Shown: positions 8,244 through 16,374, counted from the first letter of the stretch. The stretch is 64,000 bases of DNA from Paenibacillus sp. FSL A5-0031 (GCF_001956295.1 NZ_MRTD01000031.1:1-64000), one strand, 5' to 3'. Numbers and translations: made by a program. Notes: generated by a model not told the origin, from the letters alone.

Positions 8244-9449
8244 CTATCTTCTTAGAAGCTTTTTCGTAAGCTTGCCACCGATGATAGCCGCATAGGAAAA
8301 GGCTGGTTTCGGGTCCTTCCAATCCCAGATCGCATAAGCTTTCGGTTTAAACAAGGATACGAATACTTGCTTCCAAGTCAATTGACCCGTCTTGATATAA
8401 TCGCGGACAGCAAGCATGTCCTCATATCCGTACCAGAAAACACGGTTCGTATTCTCTTTGACGGCTTTGGGAGGCACAAGGTTGCCGCCAGTTAACTCTT
8501 GGTAAGTAATCCATGGAATATTTACCCCAACTCGGTACAGCAGGTTGTTCAGGTTGGTAATTCGGCAATTCACTTCGATTAAATAAAAACGGCCAGTTTC
8601 GGCGTCTTTTTTGAATTCAATTTCCGCGAAGCCTTTCCATTTCATCTTCTCTAGAAAAGGAGCTCCGATATCGAACAGCTCTTGTACGTATCTCTGCCCT
8701 GTATACACCGATGCGCCGAAGTTAATCGGATATTGGCGGAATTTTTGACAAGTGACCCAGTGAGTGACCTTTGAATCTTGGTTTAAATACGCGTCGAACG
8801 TATACATATGATCGTCGAAACCCGGAATGATACGCTGTACGATGACTTCCAAGCTCGCTTCCTTCGCTTTTGCCAGCGCTTGTTCGAGCTCAGCGCGGCT
8901 GTGTACCTTAAAGAGCTTCCGTCTAAACTTGGCAACGAACGATGGAGAATCTGTAGGTTTGACGATACAAGGATACTTAATGATTTCATCGATCTTCTCA
9001 AAAAAACGATCTTCGTCTACACGGACCGTTTCGGGAACAGCTACGCCATTTTCTAGAGAAAGGCGCTGCAGCACTTCTTTATTCATCATATCCGAGTATA
9101 TGCCCGGAATGTCTTGTGGTATGAGATAGTGTTCTCTAAGCTCTTCCAAATGCTCATCGATAACCTCAAGATAAGAATCGTGGCATGGAATAAGGACAGG
9201 AGGAGCGCTTTGCTTGCGGGCATATTCCTTCAAGAAACGAATGAATGCTGCCGTGTCTTCTTTATAATGAGGAGAGATTAGTCTCTCAGACGTATATTTT
9301 GAATCGGCGCCATAGGTATCTTTAGTCGAATAATCTACGGCAACCGTATGTACACCGTTAATCCCTAGGCAACGAATGGTGCTTAAACCTATATAATAAT
9401 TACAACCCAAAATTACTGCTTTATTATTCACAAAGGCACATCCCGACAT
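8244..9449 (-). CDS. ATP-grasp carboxylate-amine ligase, D-aspartate-ligase-like
   Basis: 401 residues. The N-terminal part is a pre-ATP-grasp Rossmann-like domain (KAVILGCNYYIGLSTIRCLG, then VLIPCHDSYLEVI). The ATP-grasp core has YPCIVKPTDS for the adenine-side lysine and a late FAEIEF...YLIEVNCR metal/phosphate segment. The layout follows the family of D-aspartate ligase Asl of Enterococcus faecium, which joins D-Asp to the side-chain amine of the peptidoglycan stem peptide. That link comes from recalled family features, not an alignment. It is the first gene of a five-gene minus-strand operon and lies 41 bp before the MurE paralogue. No strong ribosome-binding site precedes ATG 9449; GTG 9431 is the alternative. 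Confidence 0.75.
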   Translation of the reverse strand: MSGCAFVNNKAVILGCNYYIGLSTIRCLGINGVHTVAVDYSTKDTYGADSKYTSERLISPHYKEDTAAFIRFLKEYARKQSAPPVLIPCHDSYLEVIDEHLEELREHYLIPQDIPGIYSDMMNKEVLQRLSLENGVAVPETVRVDEDRFFEKIDEIIKYPCIVKPTDSPSFVAKFRRKLFKVHSRAELEQALAKAKEASLEVIVQRIIPGFDDHMYTFDAYLNQDSKVTHWVTCQKFRQYPINFGASVYTGQRYVQELFDIGAPFLEKMKWKGFAEIEFKKDAETGRFYLIEVNCRITNLNNLLYRVGVNIPWITYQELTGGNLVPPKAVKENTNRVFWYGYEDMLAVRDYIKTGQLTWKQVFVSLFKPKAYAIWDWKDPKPAFSYAAIIGGKLTKKLLRR

Positions 9450-9981
9450 CCTAATTTATGTTCATTTCCCTGTATTACGACTAATGTTTTAAATAATTTT
9501 ACTTCATACTTTCTTATAATACAAATGGATTTATCCTCATAATAGCTACAAAGATGTGGAGAATTTGGACCAAATCCGAGGCGCATGCTGCCGCTAAAAA
9601 CAGCTTCGTTAACAGCCGTTTTTTCTGGCATTCGACACCATTACCCGTAAATCGCTGAAACCATTTATCGGAATTGTTAACATAAAAGCACTTGATGAGC
9701 GTTATTAGCATATTTGTGATTTTATTAACATTTTTCAATTATTCATATATATGTATATTTTACTATTCTGTATTTAACGCAAGTAACTTTTTCCATATAT
9801 TGATCGATTTTACTAGTTAAAAAGAACTAGAAATTGGATAAAATAACTTCATTTTGTCGAATAATGCCCGAAAATTGTCTACGTTCGTCGACAAGTTTTT
9901 ACAAACTCCTTATTGCTCTACGAGTATAATAGAAGCATTACCACACGAGTGCTAGATAAGGAGCGTGCCCCGAAGCGAGCT
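9450..9981. promoter_or_regulatory. AT-rich intergenic region with Spo0A-box-like sites and a promoter
   Basis: About 530 bp between the divergent ligase operon (minus) and the Spo0E-like gene (plus). TGTCGAA at 9855-9861 is a full match to the 0A-box core. TGTCGAC on the minus strand (9888-9894) and TGTCTAC near 9876 are one- to two-base variants. A TATAAT at 9925-9930 is a likely -10 for the Spo0E-like gene; its -35 is unclear, as expected for activator- or repressor-bound promoters. I could not place a convincing promoter for the minus-strand operon; a weak TTGAAA appears near 9737. Small reading frames here, such as 9428-9631 minus, do not resemble genes. Confidence 0.5.
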
Positions 9982-10176
9982 ATGGACAAAAAACACTTGC
10001 TTAAACAATTGCAGTCGTTGCGGCTAAAGCTTCATGAAATAGCCGAAGCGCGCGGCAGTCTGACAGATCCGGATGTTCTAGCGATTAGCGAAGAGGCCGA
10101 TCAACTAATTGTTGCGTTACAGCATATACAAAGAAACGAGCTAACACATATTACGATACGCCGCGACGATATGTAG
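9982..10176 (+). CDS. Spo0E-like aspartyl-phosphate phosphatase
   Basis: 64 residues when started at ATG 9982; family members are usually 50-85. The Spo0E pattern is clear: LRLKLHEIAEARGSLTDPDV, then AISEEADQLIVALQ, where EEAD replaces the common QELD. These small helical-hairpin proteins remove phosphate from Spo0A~P and so delay sporulation. An AAGGAG at 9958-9963 lies 18 nt before ATG 9982, rather far; no other in-frame start is better placed. A 0A-box match lies 120 bp upstream, suggesting feedback by Spo0A. The gene converges on tadA with only 6 bp between stops. Confidence 0.8.
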   Translation: MDKKHLLKQLQSLRLKLHEIAEARGSLTDPDVLAISEEADQLIVALQHIQRNELTHITIRRDDM

Positions 10177-10182
10177 AGAATA

Positions 10183-10647
10183 TTATCTCTCTCGAAGCCG
10201 TCGGAAAAATTGAGTCAGCAGGTTTGAGCATTCAGGCTGTAAAATACCACTAGTGAGCTCCGTTTCATGGTTGAAACGGGGCTCTTGCAGTAAATTCATG
10301 AGCGTCCCAGCACATCCTGCCTTCGGGTCGGTTGTTCCATAAACGACACGTTTAACCCGAGATTGAACAATGGCGCCGGCGCACATTGGACAAGGCTCCA
10401 ACGTGACATACAATGTACAATCTAATAATCTCCATGCGCCGATGCGATCGCAGGCGTCACGAATAGCTACCATTTCGGCATGAGCGGTTGGATCAAACCG
10501 CGTCTCACGCAAATTGTAGCCTCTTCCGATGATTTCATTGTTTCTGACGATAACAGCCCCGATAGGAACCTCTCCAATTTGCTCGGCTTTTTTGGCTTCT
10601 TCAATAGCTTCCAGCATCCATTTCTGATCTTCTTGCTCTCTTGTCAT
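10183..10647 (-). CDS. tadA: tRNA-specific adenosine deaminase TadA
   Basis: 154 residues from ATG 10647. TadA converts A34 to inosine in the anticodon of tRNA-Arg(ACG), an essential cytoplasmic step. The zinc site is explicit: HAEM with the His ligand and proton-shuttling Glu, and PCPMCAG with both Cys ligands. Family features IGEVPIGAVIV and RVVYGTTDPKAGCAGTL are also present. AAGGAG lies 9 nt before ATG 10647, which I prefer over TTG 10653. In Bacillus tadA lies just before the SRP RNA and dnaX; here those lie 50 kb away, so the order has changed. Confidence 0.96.
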   Translation of the reverse strand: MTREQEDQKWMLEAIEEAKKAEQIGEVPIGAVIVRNNEIIGRGYNLRETRFDPTAHAEMVAIRDACDRIGAWRLLDCTLYVTLEPCPMCAGAIVQSRVKRVVYGTTDPKAGCAGTLMNLLQEPRFNHETELTSGILQPECSNLLTQFFRRLRER

Positions 10648-10674
10648 ATACAATAACTCCTTTACTATTTATTC

Positions 10675-10705
10675 ATTATACAACGAACAAATATTCCGTT
10701 GTTAA
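10675..10705 (-). promoter_or_regulatory. Likely tadA promoter
   Basis: On the minus strand, TTAACA (10705-10700) and TATAAT (10680-10675) are separated by 19 nt. The -10 is perfect and the start would fall about 20 nt before the ribosome-binding site. The long spacer lowers confidence. It adjoins the DnaA-box cluster at 10711-10804. Confidence 0.5.
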
Positions 10706-10710
10706 CATGT

Positions 10711-10804
10711 CGTGGATAACATTGTGGATAACTATCATGATATGCACATAAATACTCACAATTTATTCAGAGCTGTGCACAGTAATTGTGGATATTGTGT
10801 ATAA
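10711..10804. promoter_or_regulatory. Cluster of DnaA-box matches between tadA and the kinase gene
   Basis: Two full matches to TTATNCACA on the minus strand, at 10723-10731 and 10796-10804. Three 8/9 matches lie at 10711-10719 and 10787-10795 (minus) and 10740-10748 (plus). All fall within 94 bp. The first two are direct repeats 12 bp apart. Such density is far above chance for a 9-mer, although the flanking DNA is AT-rich. There is no dnaA/dnaN or obvious unwinding element, so I read it as a DnaA-regulated promoter or titration site rather than an origin. Confidence 0.6.
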
Positions 10805-10847
10805 GTTGTTAATAAAAACGTTTTTGTGTAAAAGGATGTGTCATTCA

Positions 10848-12674
10848 TTGTCAATAAAGATGAAATTCTCAGTCTTGATCACGCTTATCGTTTTGACGTT
10901 TTTTATATTCCAGCACATGCTTAGTGAGTATTCGATGATTCAAAGCATGCGAGAGCAAGCAAAACGAGCGATGCACGATACTTCCATGCATGTGGCGAGC
11001 ACATTTTCCTCTTACGAGAAGAAGTCAGGTTCAGGTTATATCTTTCCGGAGAAGGATCGCTCAGGCCCTGGGCATATCTTTGATATCGTAAAAACATTAA
11101 ATCCAAATATAAATGAAATTACAGTATTTGAGCAAGATACGTTAGCTGTGCGTTACGGAACCTACACGTATTTGGATTCAAATAGCGATCAATCTATTAT
11201 AACCGATGTGAAGAAAACAGGTTTTGAGCTTCGAAAGATGGAGATCAACGGAAAATCCTATTTTAGAAGTTATTATTACACGAAGCAGATGGGCAACTAC
11301 ATTATAAGTATCGTTTATGACAGTGAGGGAATTAATGAGCTTATCGCGGAGAAGCGAAATGATTCATTGATTTATACGGGCATATCGATGGTGCTCGTCC
11401 TCTTTATTAGCTATTGGCTGGTAGGAGTAATGATTAGACCTCTAAAAGATATCTTATGGAAGGTTAACGAGGTGTCTTCTGCTCGGTTTCAACAGCCGAT
11501 TCGAATTAAACGTAAGGATGAATTCGGCTTGCTGGCTCTTAAGGTCAATGCGATGTCACAAAATCTAAGTATATATATGAACAAACTGCGCAGAGCGTTT
11601 GAGGAAAACCGCCGGATGAAGGAGCATTTGGAGTCATTTATTAACCACACGAGCGATGCGATCCATCTTATTGATTTGGATGGTAAGGTTATTCAAGTAA
11701 ACCGAGCTTTCGAGCTGCTCTTTGGTTATGAGGAAGAAGAAGCAATTGGTCTCATTAATCCTATTCTTCCCGACTCTCATCATGCAGAGATGAGGGATAT
11801 GTTAAACCAGATCTTGTCGGGCAAAGTACTGCCAGCTCAGGAAACGATACGAATGACGAAGCTTGGAGAGCTGATACCTGTAAGTGTAACCATATCGCCA
11901 ATTCGTGATTCGGACGGAACGATTCGTGCCTTTGCCAGCATTTCAAGAGACATGAGGAGCCGTAACAAGATGGAAGAGCTGCTGCGAAGGTCGGAGAAGC
12001 TGACGACAGTAGGGCAGCTAGCTGCCGGTGTAGCCCATGAAATTCGCAACCCGCTGACGACGCTGCGCGGTTTCCTGCAGCTCCAGCAGGAGAGCAAGAA
12101 GCTGGCGCTTTCCCACGTAACGCTTATGTTATCGGAGCTTGACCGGATCAATCTCATTGTTGGCGAGTTTCTCATTCTTGCGAAGCCGCAAGCGACGAGG
12201 TTTGTCACCAAGGATATACGGGATGTACTGCAAGATGTTATTGCGTTAATGAACAGTGAGGCGCTTCTTCATAATATCGAGTTTTGTGTTACTCTAACCG
12301 ATGATTCTTGCTTAATTTCATGTGAAGAAAATCAATTGAAGCAAGTTTTTATTAATTTGCTGAAAAATGCGATTGAAGCGATGCCAAATGGTGGACGAAT
12401 CCATATTCATATTAACCATAAACGGGAATACATTTCGATCACGATAACGGATGAAGGAATGGGCATCCCGGACGATATGATACCGAAAATTGGAGATCCC
12501 TTTTTTACAGCGAAGGAAACGGGCACAGGGCTCGGCATTATGGTTAGTCAGCGTATTATTAACAGCCACCGCGGAACGATGGATATTAAAAGCCAGGTTA
12601 ATGTCGGAACAACGATACATTTGCTGCTGCCAGCTTTGAAAGAAACACGGGAGAGCGGTATACTGGAAGCATAA
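10848..12674 (+). CDS. Membrane sensor histidine kinase, phosphorelay (sporulation) type
   Basis: About 608 residues. In order: a first membrane segment (FSVLITLIVLTFFIF), an extracytoplasmic sensor of ~150 residues, a second membrane segment (YTGISMVLVLFISYWLVG), HAMP, a PAS domain (HTSDAIHLIDLDGKVIQVN), a HisKA domain with the phospho-His in VAHEIRNPLTTLRGF, and an HATPase domain (NLLKNAIEAMPNGG, DEGMGIP, TGTGLGIMVSQ). The HEIRNPLT...GF motif is the one found in KinA-KinE, which phosphorylate Spo0F. No response regulator is adjacent, also typical of phosphorelay kinases; spo0F is at 54.3 kb. Start is uncertain: AAAGG 10831-10835 abuts ATG 10836, so TTG 10848 is preferred. DnaA-box matches lie directly upstream. 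Confidence 0.88.
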   Translation: MSIKMKFSVLITLIVLTFFIFQHMLSEYSMIQSMREQAKRAMHDTSMHVASTFSSYEKKSGSGYIFPEKDRSGPGHIFDIVKTLNPNINEITVFEQDTLAVRYGTYTYLDSNSDQSIITDVKKTGFELRKMEINGKSYFRSYYYTKQMGNYIISIVYDSEGINELIAEKRNDSLIYTGISMVLVLFISYWLVGVMIRPLKDILWKVNEVSSARFQQPIRIKRKDEFGLLALKVNAMSQNLSIYMNKLRRAFEENRRMKEHLESFINHTSDAIHLIDLDGKVIQVNRAFELLFGYEEEEAIGLINPILPDSHHAEMRDMLNQILSGKVLPAQETIRMTKLGELIPVSVTISPIRDSDGTIRAFASISRDMRSRNKMEELLRRSEKLTTVGQLAAGVAHEIRNPLTTLRGFLQLQQESKKLALSHVTLMLSELDRINLIVGEFLILAKPQATRFVTKDIRDVLQDVIALMNSEALLHNIEFCVTLTDDSCLISCEENQLKQVFINLLKNAIEAMPNGGRIHIHINHKREYISITITDEGMGIPDDMIPKIGDPFFTAKETGTGLGIMVSQRIINSHRGTMDIKSQVNVGTTIHLLLPALKETRESGILEA

Positions 12675-12719
12675 GCACAGATCGGGCTTCTAACGGAAAT
12701 GTAAGAGGAGGGATTCTCG

Positions 12720-13496
12720 TTGAAGCAGGAATCTTCTGTAGATGGTTCAAAGCAAAAAGGGAACGTGCTTTATGATGCTTCAGGCTACAGCGCCTTACTC
12801 GTAGGAGCTACTGGTTTGATCGGAGCAGCTTTGCTCCGTCAGCTGCTTCGTGATCCGCTGGTGACGATGGTAACCGTTATTGTAAGACGGCCGCTAGAGA
12901 CGAATACTTTGGGCAGCGCAAATGAGCTCTCCAAACTGAATATGATCGTCACCGCCTTTGATGATTTGGATAAAACGCTGGAGCAGGTGCATGCAGACGT
13001 TGTATTTTGTACGCTTGGCACGACGATCAAGGTTGCGAAGACGCAAGAAGCCTTTCGCAAAGTAGATTATGAATATCCGCTCACGCTTGCCCGGTTTGCA
13101 GAACGCACGAATGCTTCTTTATTTTCTATCGTGACGGCTATGGGGGCTTCCTCCAGCTCAAAAATATTTTACAGCAGAGTGAAAGGGGAACTGCAGGATG
13201 CGATTGCTAAGCTGAACATTCCGCTAGTTCAAGTGTTTCAACCCTCGCTTCTGCTTGGAGAAAGACCGCAGGCTCGACCTGGTGAAGCGTTTGGAGCTGT
13301 CGTTTCGAAAGGGCTGCAATTTGCAATGGTTGGTCCGCTGCGCAAGTATCGGCCGATAAAGGGCGAGGATGTAGCTTTGGCAATGAGAAGAGCGGCGGGA
13401 CAAGCTGGACAAATGAAGGCAGCAAGCAAGCCATCGATGATTCAGTATTATTCATCGGACAAAATTGCCGACTTGGCATTACATACAACGGGGTGA
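12720..13496 (+). CDS. NAD(P)-binding oxidoreductase, TIP30/HTATIP2-like SDR
   Basis: 258 residues. The Rossmann motif LLVGATGLIGAALLRQLL is at ~27-45 and a basic VRRPLE follows the second strand, as in atypical extended SDRs related to human TIP30/CC3. VVFCTLGTTIKVAK, FSIVTAMGASS and YSRVKGELQ (Tyr-x3-Lys, here YSRVK) are the other expected parts; the catalytic Ser is probably in MGASSSS. Substrate is unknown. AGAGGAGGG ends 7 nt before TTG 12720. It follows the kinase by 45 bp and precedes rluF by 7 bp, so kinase, oxidoreductase and rluF may be co-transcribed. Confidence 0.75.
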   Translation: MKQESSVDGSKQKGNVLYDASGYSALLVGATGLIGAALLRQLLRDPLVTMVTVIVRRPLETNTLGSANELSKLNMIVTAFDDLDKTLEQVHADVVFCTLGTTIKVAKTQEAFRKVDYEYPLTLARFAERTNASLFSIVTAMGASSSSKIFYSRVKGELQDAIAKLNIPLVQVFQPSLLLGERPQARPGEAFGAVVSKGLQFAMVGPLRKYRPIKGEDVALAMRRAAGQAGQMKAASKPSMIQYYSSDKIADLALHTTG

Positions 13497-13503
13497 AGCA
13501 GCT

Positions 13504-14205
13504 TTGAGAATCAATAAGTTTATTAGTGAAACCGGTTATTGCTCCAGACGTGAGGCGGATAAGCTCGTAGACAGCGGACGTGTTACGATCAATGGAGAAA
13601 AGGCACAGCTCGGCAGCCAAGCTGAAATAGGTGACGATGTGCGTGTCGATGGCCGCAAAATCGGCGAGCAAAAAAATCATGTTTATATTGCGCTTAATAA
13701 GCCGGTAGGCATTACCTGTACGACCGAGCTTCATATTAAAGGCAATATTGTTGATTTTGTTGGTCATGAGGAGCGTATCTTCCCGATAGGGAGGCTGGAC
13801 AAGGATTCGGAGGGATTAATACTCCTCACGAATGACGGTGATATCGTCAATCCGATTCTACGCTCGGAGGGTAAGCATGAGAAAGAATATTTGGTCACAG
13901 TAGATAAACCGATGACAGAAGCGTTTTTAAAAGGAATGGCAAGCGGAGTTCATATTCTAGGCAGCATGACATTGCCATGTGTCGTGACAAGAGTAACGGA
14001 CCGCGTATTCCGTATTATTTTAACGGAAGGCCGAAATCGTCAAATTCGTAGAATGTGCGAAGCATTCGGTTATCATGTTCGGAGACTACAGCGGCAGCGT
14101 ATTATGAACATCCAGCTCGGCGGTCTTCACGTTGGCAAATGGCGTGATTTGAGCGAAGCTGAGAAGGCGACTTTGTTCGAGACATTAAGTTATGAGCCTG
14201 TCTAA
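13504..14205 (+). CDS. rluF: 23S rRNA pseudouridine synthase RluF
   Basis: 233 residues from TTG 13504, preceded by GGGGTGAAG. The N-terminal S4 RNA-binding domain (RINKFISETGYCSRREADKL) is followed by the RsuA-family catalytic motif GRLDKDSEGLILLTNDGD with the nucleophilic Asp, then NRQIRRMCEAFGYHVRRLQR. The last segment, and NNIVDF-like sequence (KGNIVDFVGHEERIFPIG), match RluF, which modifies U2604 of 23S rRNA, better than RluB. A longer frame begins at 13465, but its extra residues do not fit the family and overlap the previous gene. A terminator follows 30 bp after the stop. Confidence 0.9.
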   Translation: MRINKFISETGYCSRREADKLVDSGRVTINGEKAQLGSQAEIGDDVRVDGRKIGEQKNHVYIALNKPVGITCTTELHIKGNIVDFVGHEERIFPIGRLDKDSEGLILLTNDGDIVNPILRSEGKHEKEYLVTVDKPMTEAFLKGMASGVHILGSMTLPCVVTRVTDRVFRIILTEGRNRQIRRMCEAFGYHVRRLQRQRIMNIQLGGLHVGKWRDLSEAEKATLFETLSYEPV

Positions 14206-14236
14206 GCAGGAAACATTCATTAGTATACCGACAAAA

Positions 14237-14278
14237 AAACCTGAATCACACGCCTAGGGCGAGTTGATTCAGGTTTTC
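14237..14278. terminator. Bidirectional terminator between rluF and motB
   Basis: An 11-bp stem (14238-14248 with 14265-14275) has A-run and T-run flanks. It serves rluF on the plus strand and motAB on the minus strand. Confidence 0.88.
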
Positions 14279-14281
14279 TTA

Positions 14282-15115
14282 TTATGGTTTTTTTACATTT
14301 AACTGCTGGGCATTCGTGACATCGGCGTACGTATGAATGATCGAAACCTCTACACGACGGTTTTTGGATTTGCCTGCAACCGTTTCGTTGTCGGCAACAG
14401 GACGATACTCACCGTAGCCGATAGCGCTAAAGCGCTCGGGTTTCAGTTGTTTATTTTCGAGCAAGACGTCCAAGAAACGAATCGCCCTCATAGAGCTCAA
14501 ATCCCAGTTTGATTTAAATTGGTAAGTTGAGATCGGCGTTGTATCGGTATGACCGGAAACGATGACCTCGTAATCAGGGTACTGCTGCAGCATTTTGCTG
14601 ATTGCAACGGCAAGCTCCTTCGACTCAGGCTTAACAGTTGCTTGTGCCGGTGCAAATAATGCGTTGTCGCTAATCGTAATCATCAGCTGTGAGAGGTTTA
14701 GCTTCGTCTCAAGATCAGATGTCAGGCCGTTTTTCTTAATATAGGCATCTACTTTTTTCTTTAGATCCTCGAGATCCTTCTGCTCCTGCTTAATAAGTTC
14801 CTCACGAGCTTTCTCTTCAGCAGATTGATTTTTGTTTACATCCTTGTCGGGAAGCTTGCCGCCTTCTTCTTTTTGCTTCTTCCCGTCATCCTCGCCGCTT
14901 TTCACAGCGGACGTTTCGGTTAGAATACCGCTGCCAGTGCTAAGTGCTAAACTAAATGCTTTCGACATTTCTTCAAACTTCTTTACGTCGACGGAGTTCA
15001 TGGAGTACAACACGATAAAGAGTGCTAGCAGCAGGGTAAGCAAATCGGCGTAAGGAATGAGCCATGATTCATCCACATGCTCCTCGTGTTCTTCGTGTCT
15101 ATGCTTTCTGCTCAA
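14282..15115 (-). CDS. motB: Flagellar stator protein MotB
   Basis: 277 residues. A short basic N-terminus (MSRKHRHEEHEEH), then one membrane helix with the ion-binding Asp in DESWLIPYADLLTLLLALF, a Lys/Glu-rich plug and linker (~75-130), and an OmpA/MotB peptidoglycan-binding domain (VSGHTDTTPIS, NWDLSSMRAIRFLD, GYGEYRPVADN, KNRRVEVSI). With MotA it forms the ion-driven stator of the flagellar motor. The gene overlaps the end of motA by 17 bp, so the two are translationally coupled. Whether it uses protons or sodium cannot be settled by eye. Confidence 0.96.
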   Translation of the reverse strand: MSRKHRHEEHEEHVDESWLIPYADLLTLLLALFIVLYSMNSVDVKKFEEMSKAFSLALSTGSGILTETSAVKSGEDDGKKQKEEGGKLPDKDVNKNQSAEEKAREELIKQEQKDLEDLKKKVDAYIKKNGLTSDLETKLNLSQLMITISDNALFAPAQATVKPESKELAVAISKMLQQYPDYEVIVSGHTDTTPISTYQFKSNWDLSSMRAIRFLDVLLENKQLKPERFSAIGYGEYRPVADNETVAGKSKNRRVEVSIIHTYADVTNAQQLNVKKP

Positions 15116-15899
15116 CGGCGCCTTCCTCCTTTTCCCTCATCTTCAATCTTTCTGTAGGTGTAAGGAAAACAGATAGCTTCTGATTAATAGCGATCGTTGA
15201 TACGCCGGATTGAATAGAAAGAAGGCCTTCCACCATCATAAGACGGATTTGAATTTCTTTCTTAGACATGCGCTTCAGTTTATTAGCAATAGGATGCCAT
15301 AATACATAACCTGTAAAGATACCAAGAAGTGTTGCGATAAAAGCTCCTGCGATGGCATGTGCGAGTTTTCCCATATCGCTCATATCAGCAAGTGCGGCAA
15401 CGAGGCCTACAACTGCTCCGAGTACCCCAAGTGTAGGGGCATATGTACCTGCTTGCGTAAAAATAAGTGCCCCCGCTTTGTGGCGGTCTTCTGTTGCGGC
15501 AATATCCTCAAGTAAAACATCACGTACAAAGTCTTGGTCATTTCCGTCAATAATCATACGCATGCCGTTACGAAGAAATGTATCTTCAATCTCGTCAACT
15601 TTTGCTTCAAGAGCAAGCAAACCCTCGCGACGTGTAATAGAAGCCCATTCCATGAAGCGCTGAATCAGCTCATCACGCATAGGCAGCTTTTGTTCAGTGA
15701 ACACCATTTTGAATAGTTTACCGACTTTGGATAGCTCGGACATCGGGAAGGCGATCATGACGGAGGCTATAGTTCCCAAAATAATAATCATAAAAGCAGC
15801 TGGATTTGCAAGAGAGGACAGGTGTGCTCCCTTTAAAACCATGCCTCCAAGTACAGCGACTAATCCTAGCACCAAACCAATAATTGTTGAATTTTTCAT
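15099..15899 (-). CDS. motA: Flagellar stator protein MotA
   Basis: 266 residues from ATG 15899; the longer upstream frame is not conserved-looking and lacks a start signal, whereas GGGG lies just before ATG 15902/15899. Four membrane segments are visible (TIIGLVLGLVAVLGGMVLKG; AAFMIIILGTIASVMIAFP; APTLGVLGAVVGLVAAL; IAGAFIATLLGIFTGYVLW). The large cytoplasmic loop between the second and third carries charged residues for FliG contact. The Pro-rich TYAPTLGVLG stretch that lines the ion path is present. It forms an operon with motB and is probably read by the flagellar sigma factor from a promoter just upstream. Confidence 0.96.
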   Translation of the reverse strand: MKNSTIIGLVLGLVAVLGGMVLKGAHLSSLANPAAFMIIILGTIASVMIAFPMSELSKVGKLFKMVFTEQKLPMRDELIQRFMEWASITRREGLLALEAKVDEIEDTFLRNGMRMIIDGNDQDFVRDVLLEDIAATEDRHKAGALIFTQAGTYAPTLGVLGAVVGLVAALADMSDMGKLAHAIAGAFIATLLGIFTGYVLWHPIANKLKRMSKKEIQIRLMMVEGLLSIQSGVSTIAINQKLSVFLTPTERLKMREKEEGAVEQKA

Positions 15900-15945
15900 C
15901 ATACACCCCGTCCAATACATTTTCGACATTTCTCTACTTCTTATA

Positions 15946-15973
15946 TTATCGACAAATGGGTATTCTGAAGTTA
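15946..15973 (-). promoter_or_regulatory. Candidate sigma-D (flagellar) promoter of motAB
   Basis: On the minus strand, TAAC (15973-15970) and GTCGATAA (15953-15946) are 16 nt apart, against the consensus TAAA-N15-GCCGATAA. It lies about 45 nt before the motA start. The same bases include TGTCGAT, one mismatch from a Spo0A box, so the -10 reading is not the only one. Confidence 0.45.
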
Positions 15974-16080
15974 GAGTATATGGAATGATTTCAGGCGAAT
16001 GCGTTAAAAAATGATAAAATGCGGTAGAATAGTAGAGAGATGTGTACAAAAAATGACGATAGCAAAGGTGGTATACGCAC

Positions 16081-16374
16081 ATGGGCGTAAGACATGCAAG
16101 AGAATATTCAGATATATTGAAGGATTTTACAGCAGCTGTGGCTGAAATTGAGAATAGCTATACTTTTTTTGAAATGGAACCTGATGAATGGGCTCAGCTG
16201 CCTGTAAGTGATCGGCATGAAGTGATGGAGGCTTTGGCGGATGATGTTTTCTTTGGGCTAGGAGAGAATCCGGTCATTGAGGTAGGCAGCGGTGTCATTA
16301 CGTATAATAGCAAACATCACATCATAGAGGTTTCACAGGACGATAAGGTGACACAAATCATTAGATTGATATAA
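16081..16374 (+). CDS. Hypothetical protein, 97 residues
   Basis: I do not recognise a family. The protein is acidic and soluble, with no signal or membrane segment. It has a helical N-terminal half (HAREYSDILKDFTAAVAEIE) and a beta-rich C-terminal half (NPVIEVGSGVITYNSKHHIIEVSQDDKVTQIIRLI). AAGGTGG lies 7-8 nt before ATG 16081, and codon use looks like the neighbours, so it is probably a real gene. It is divergent from motA and precedes the EAL protein by 131 bp. The gap contains TATAAT at 16469-16474 as a possible -10 for the EAL gene. Confidence 0.7.
   Translation: MGVRHAREYSDILKDFTAAVAEIENSYTFFEMEPDEWAQLPVSDRHEVMEALADDVFFGLGENPVIEVGSGVITYNSKHHIIEVSQDDKVTQIIRLI

Noticed and set aside
9428..9631. 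67-codon minus-strand frame upstream of the ATP-grasp gene
   Set aside because: No good ribosome-binding site, overlaps the start of the real gene, and the sequence resembles no family.
10711..10804. DnaA boxes as a replication origin
   Set aside because: No dnaA, dnaN or AT-rich unwinding block nearby, and the cluster fits neatly in a divergent promoter region.
13207..13767. 186-codon antisense frame across the oxidoreductase and rluF
   Set aside because: Both sense genes have strong motifs; the antisense frame has none.
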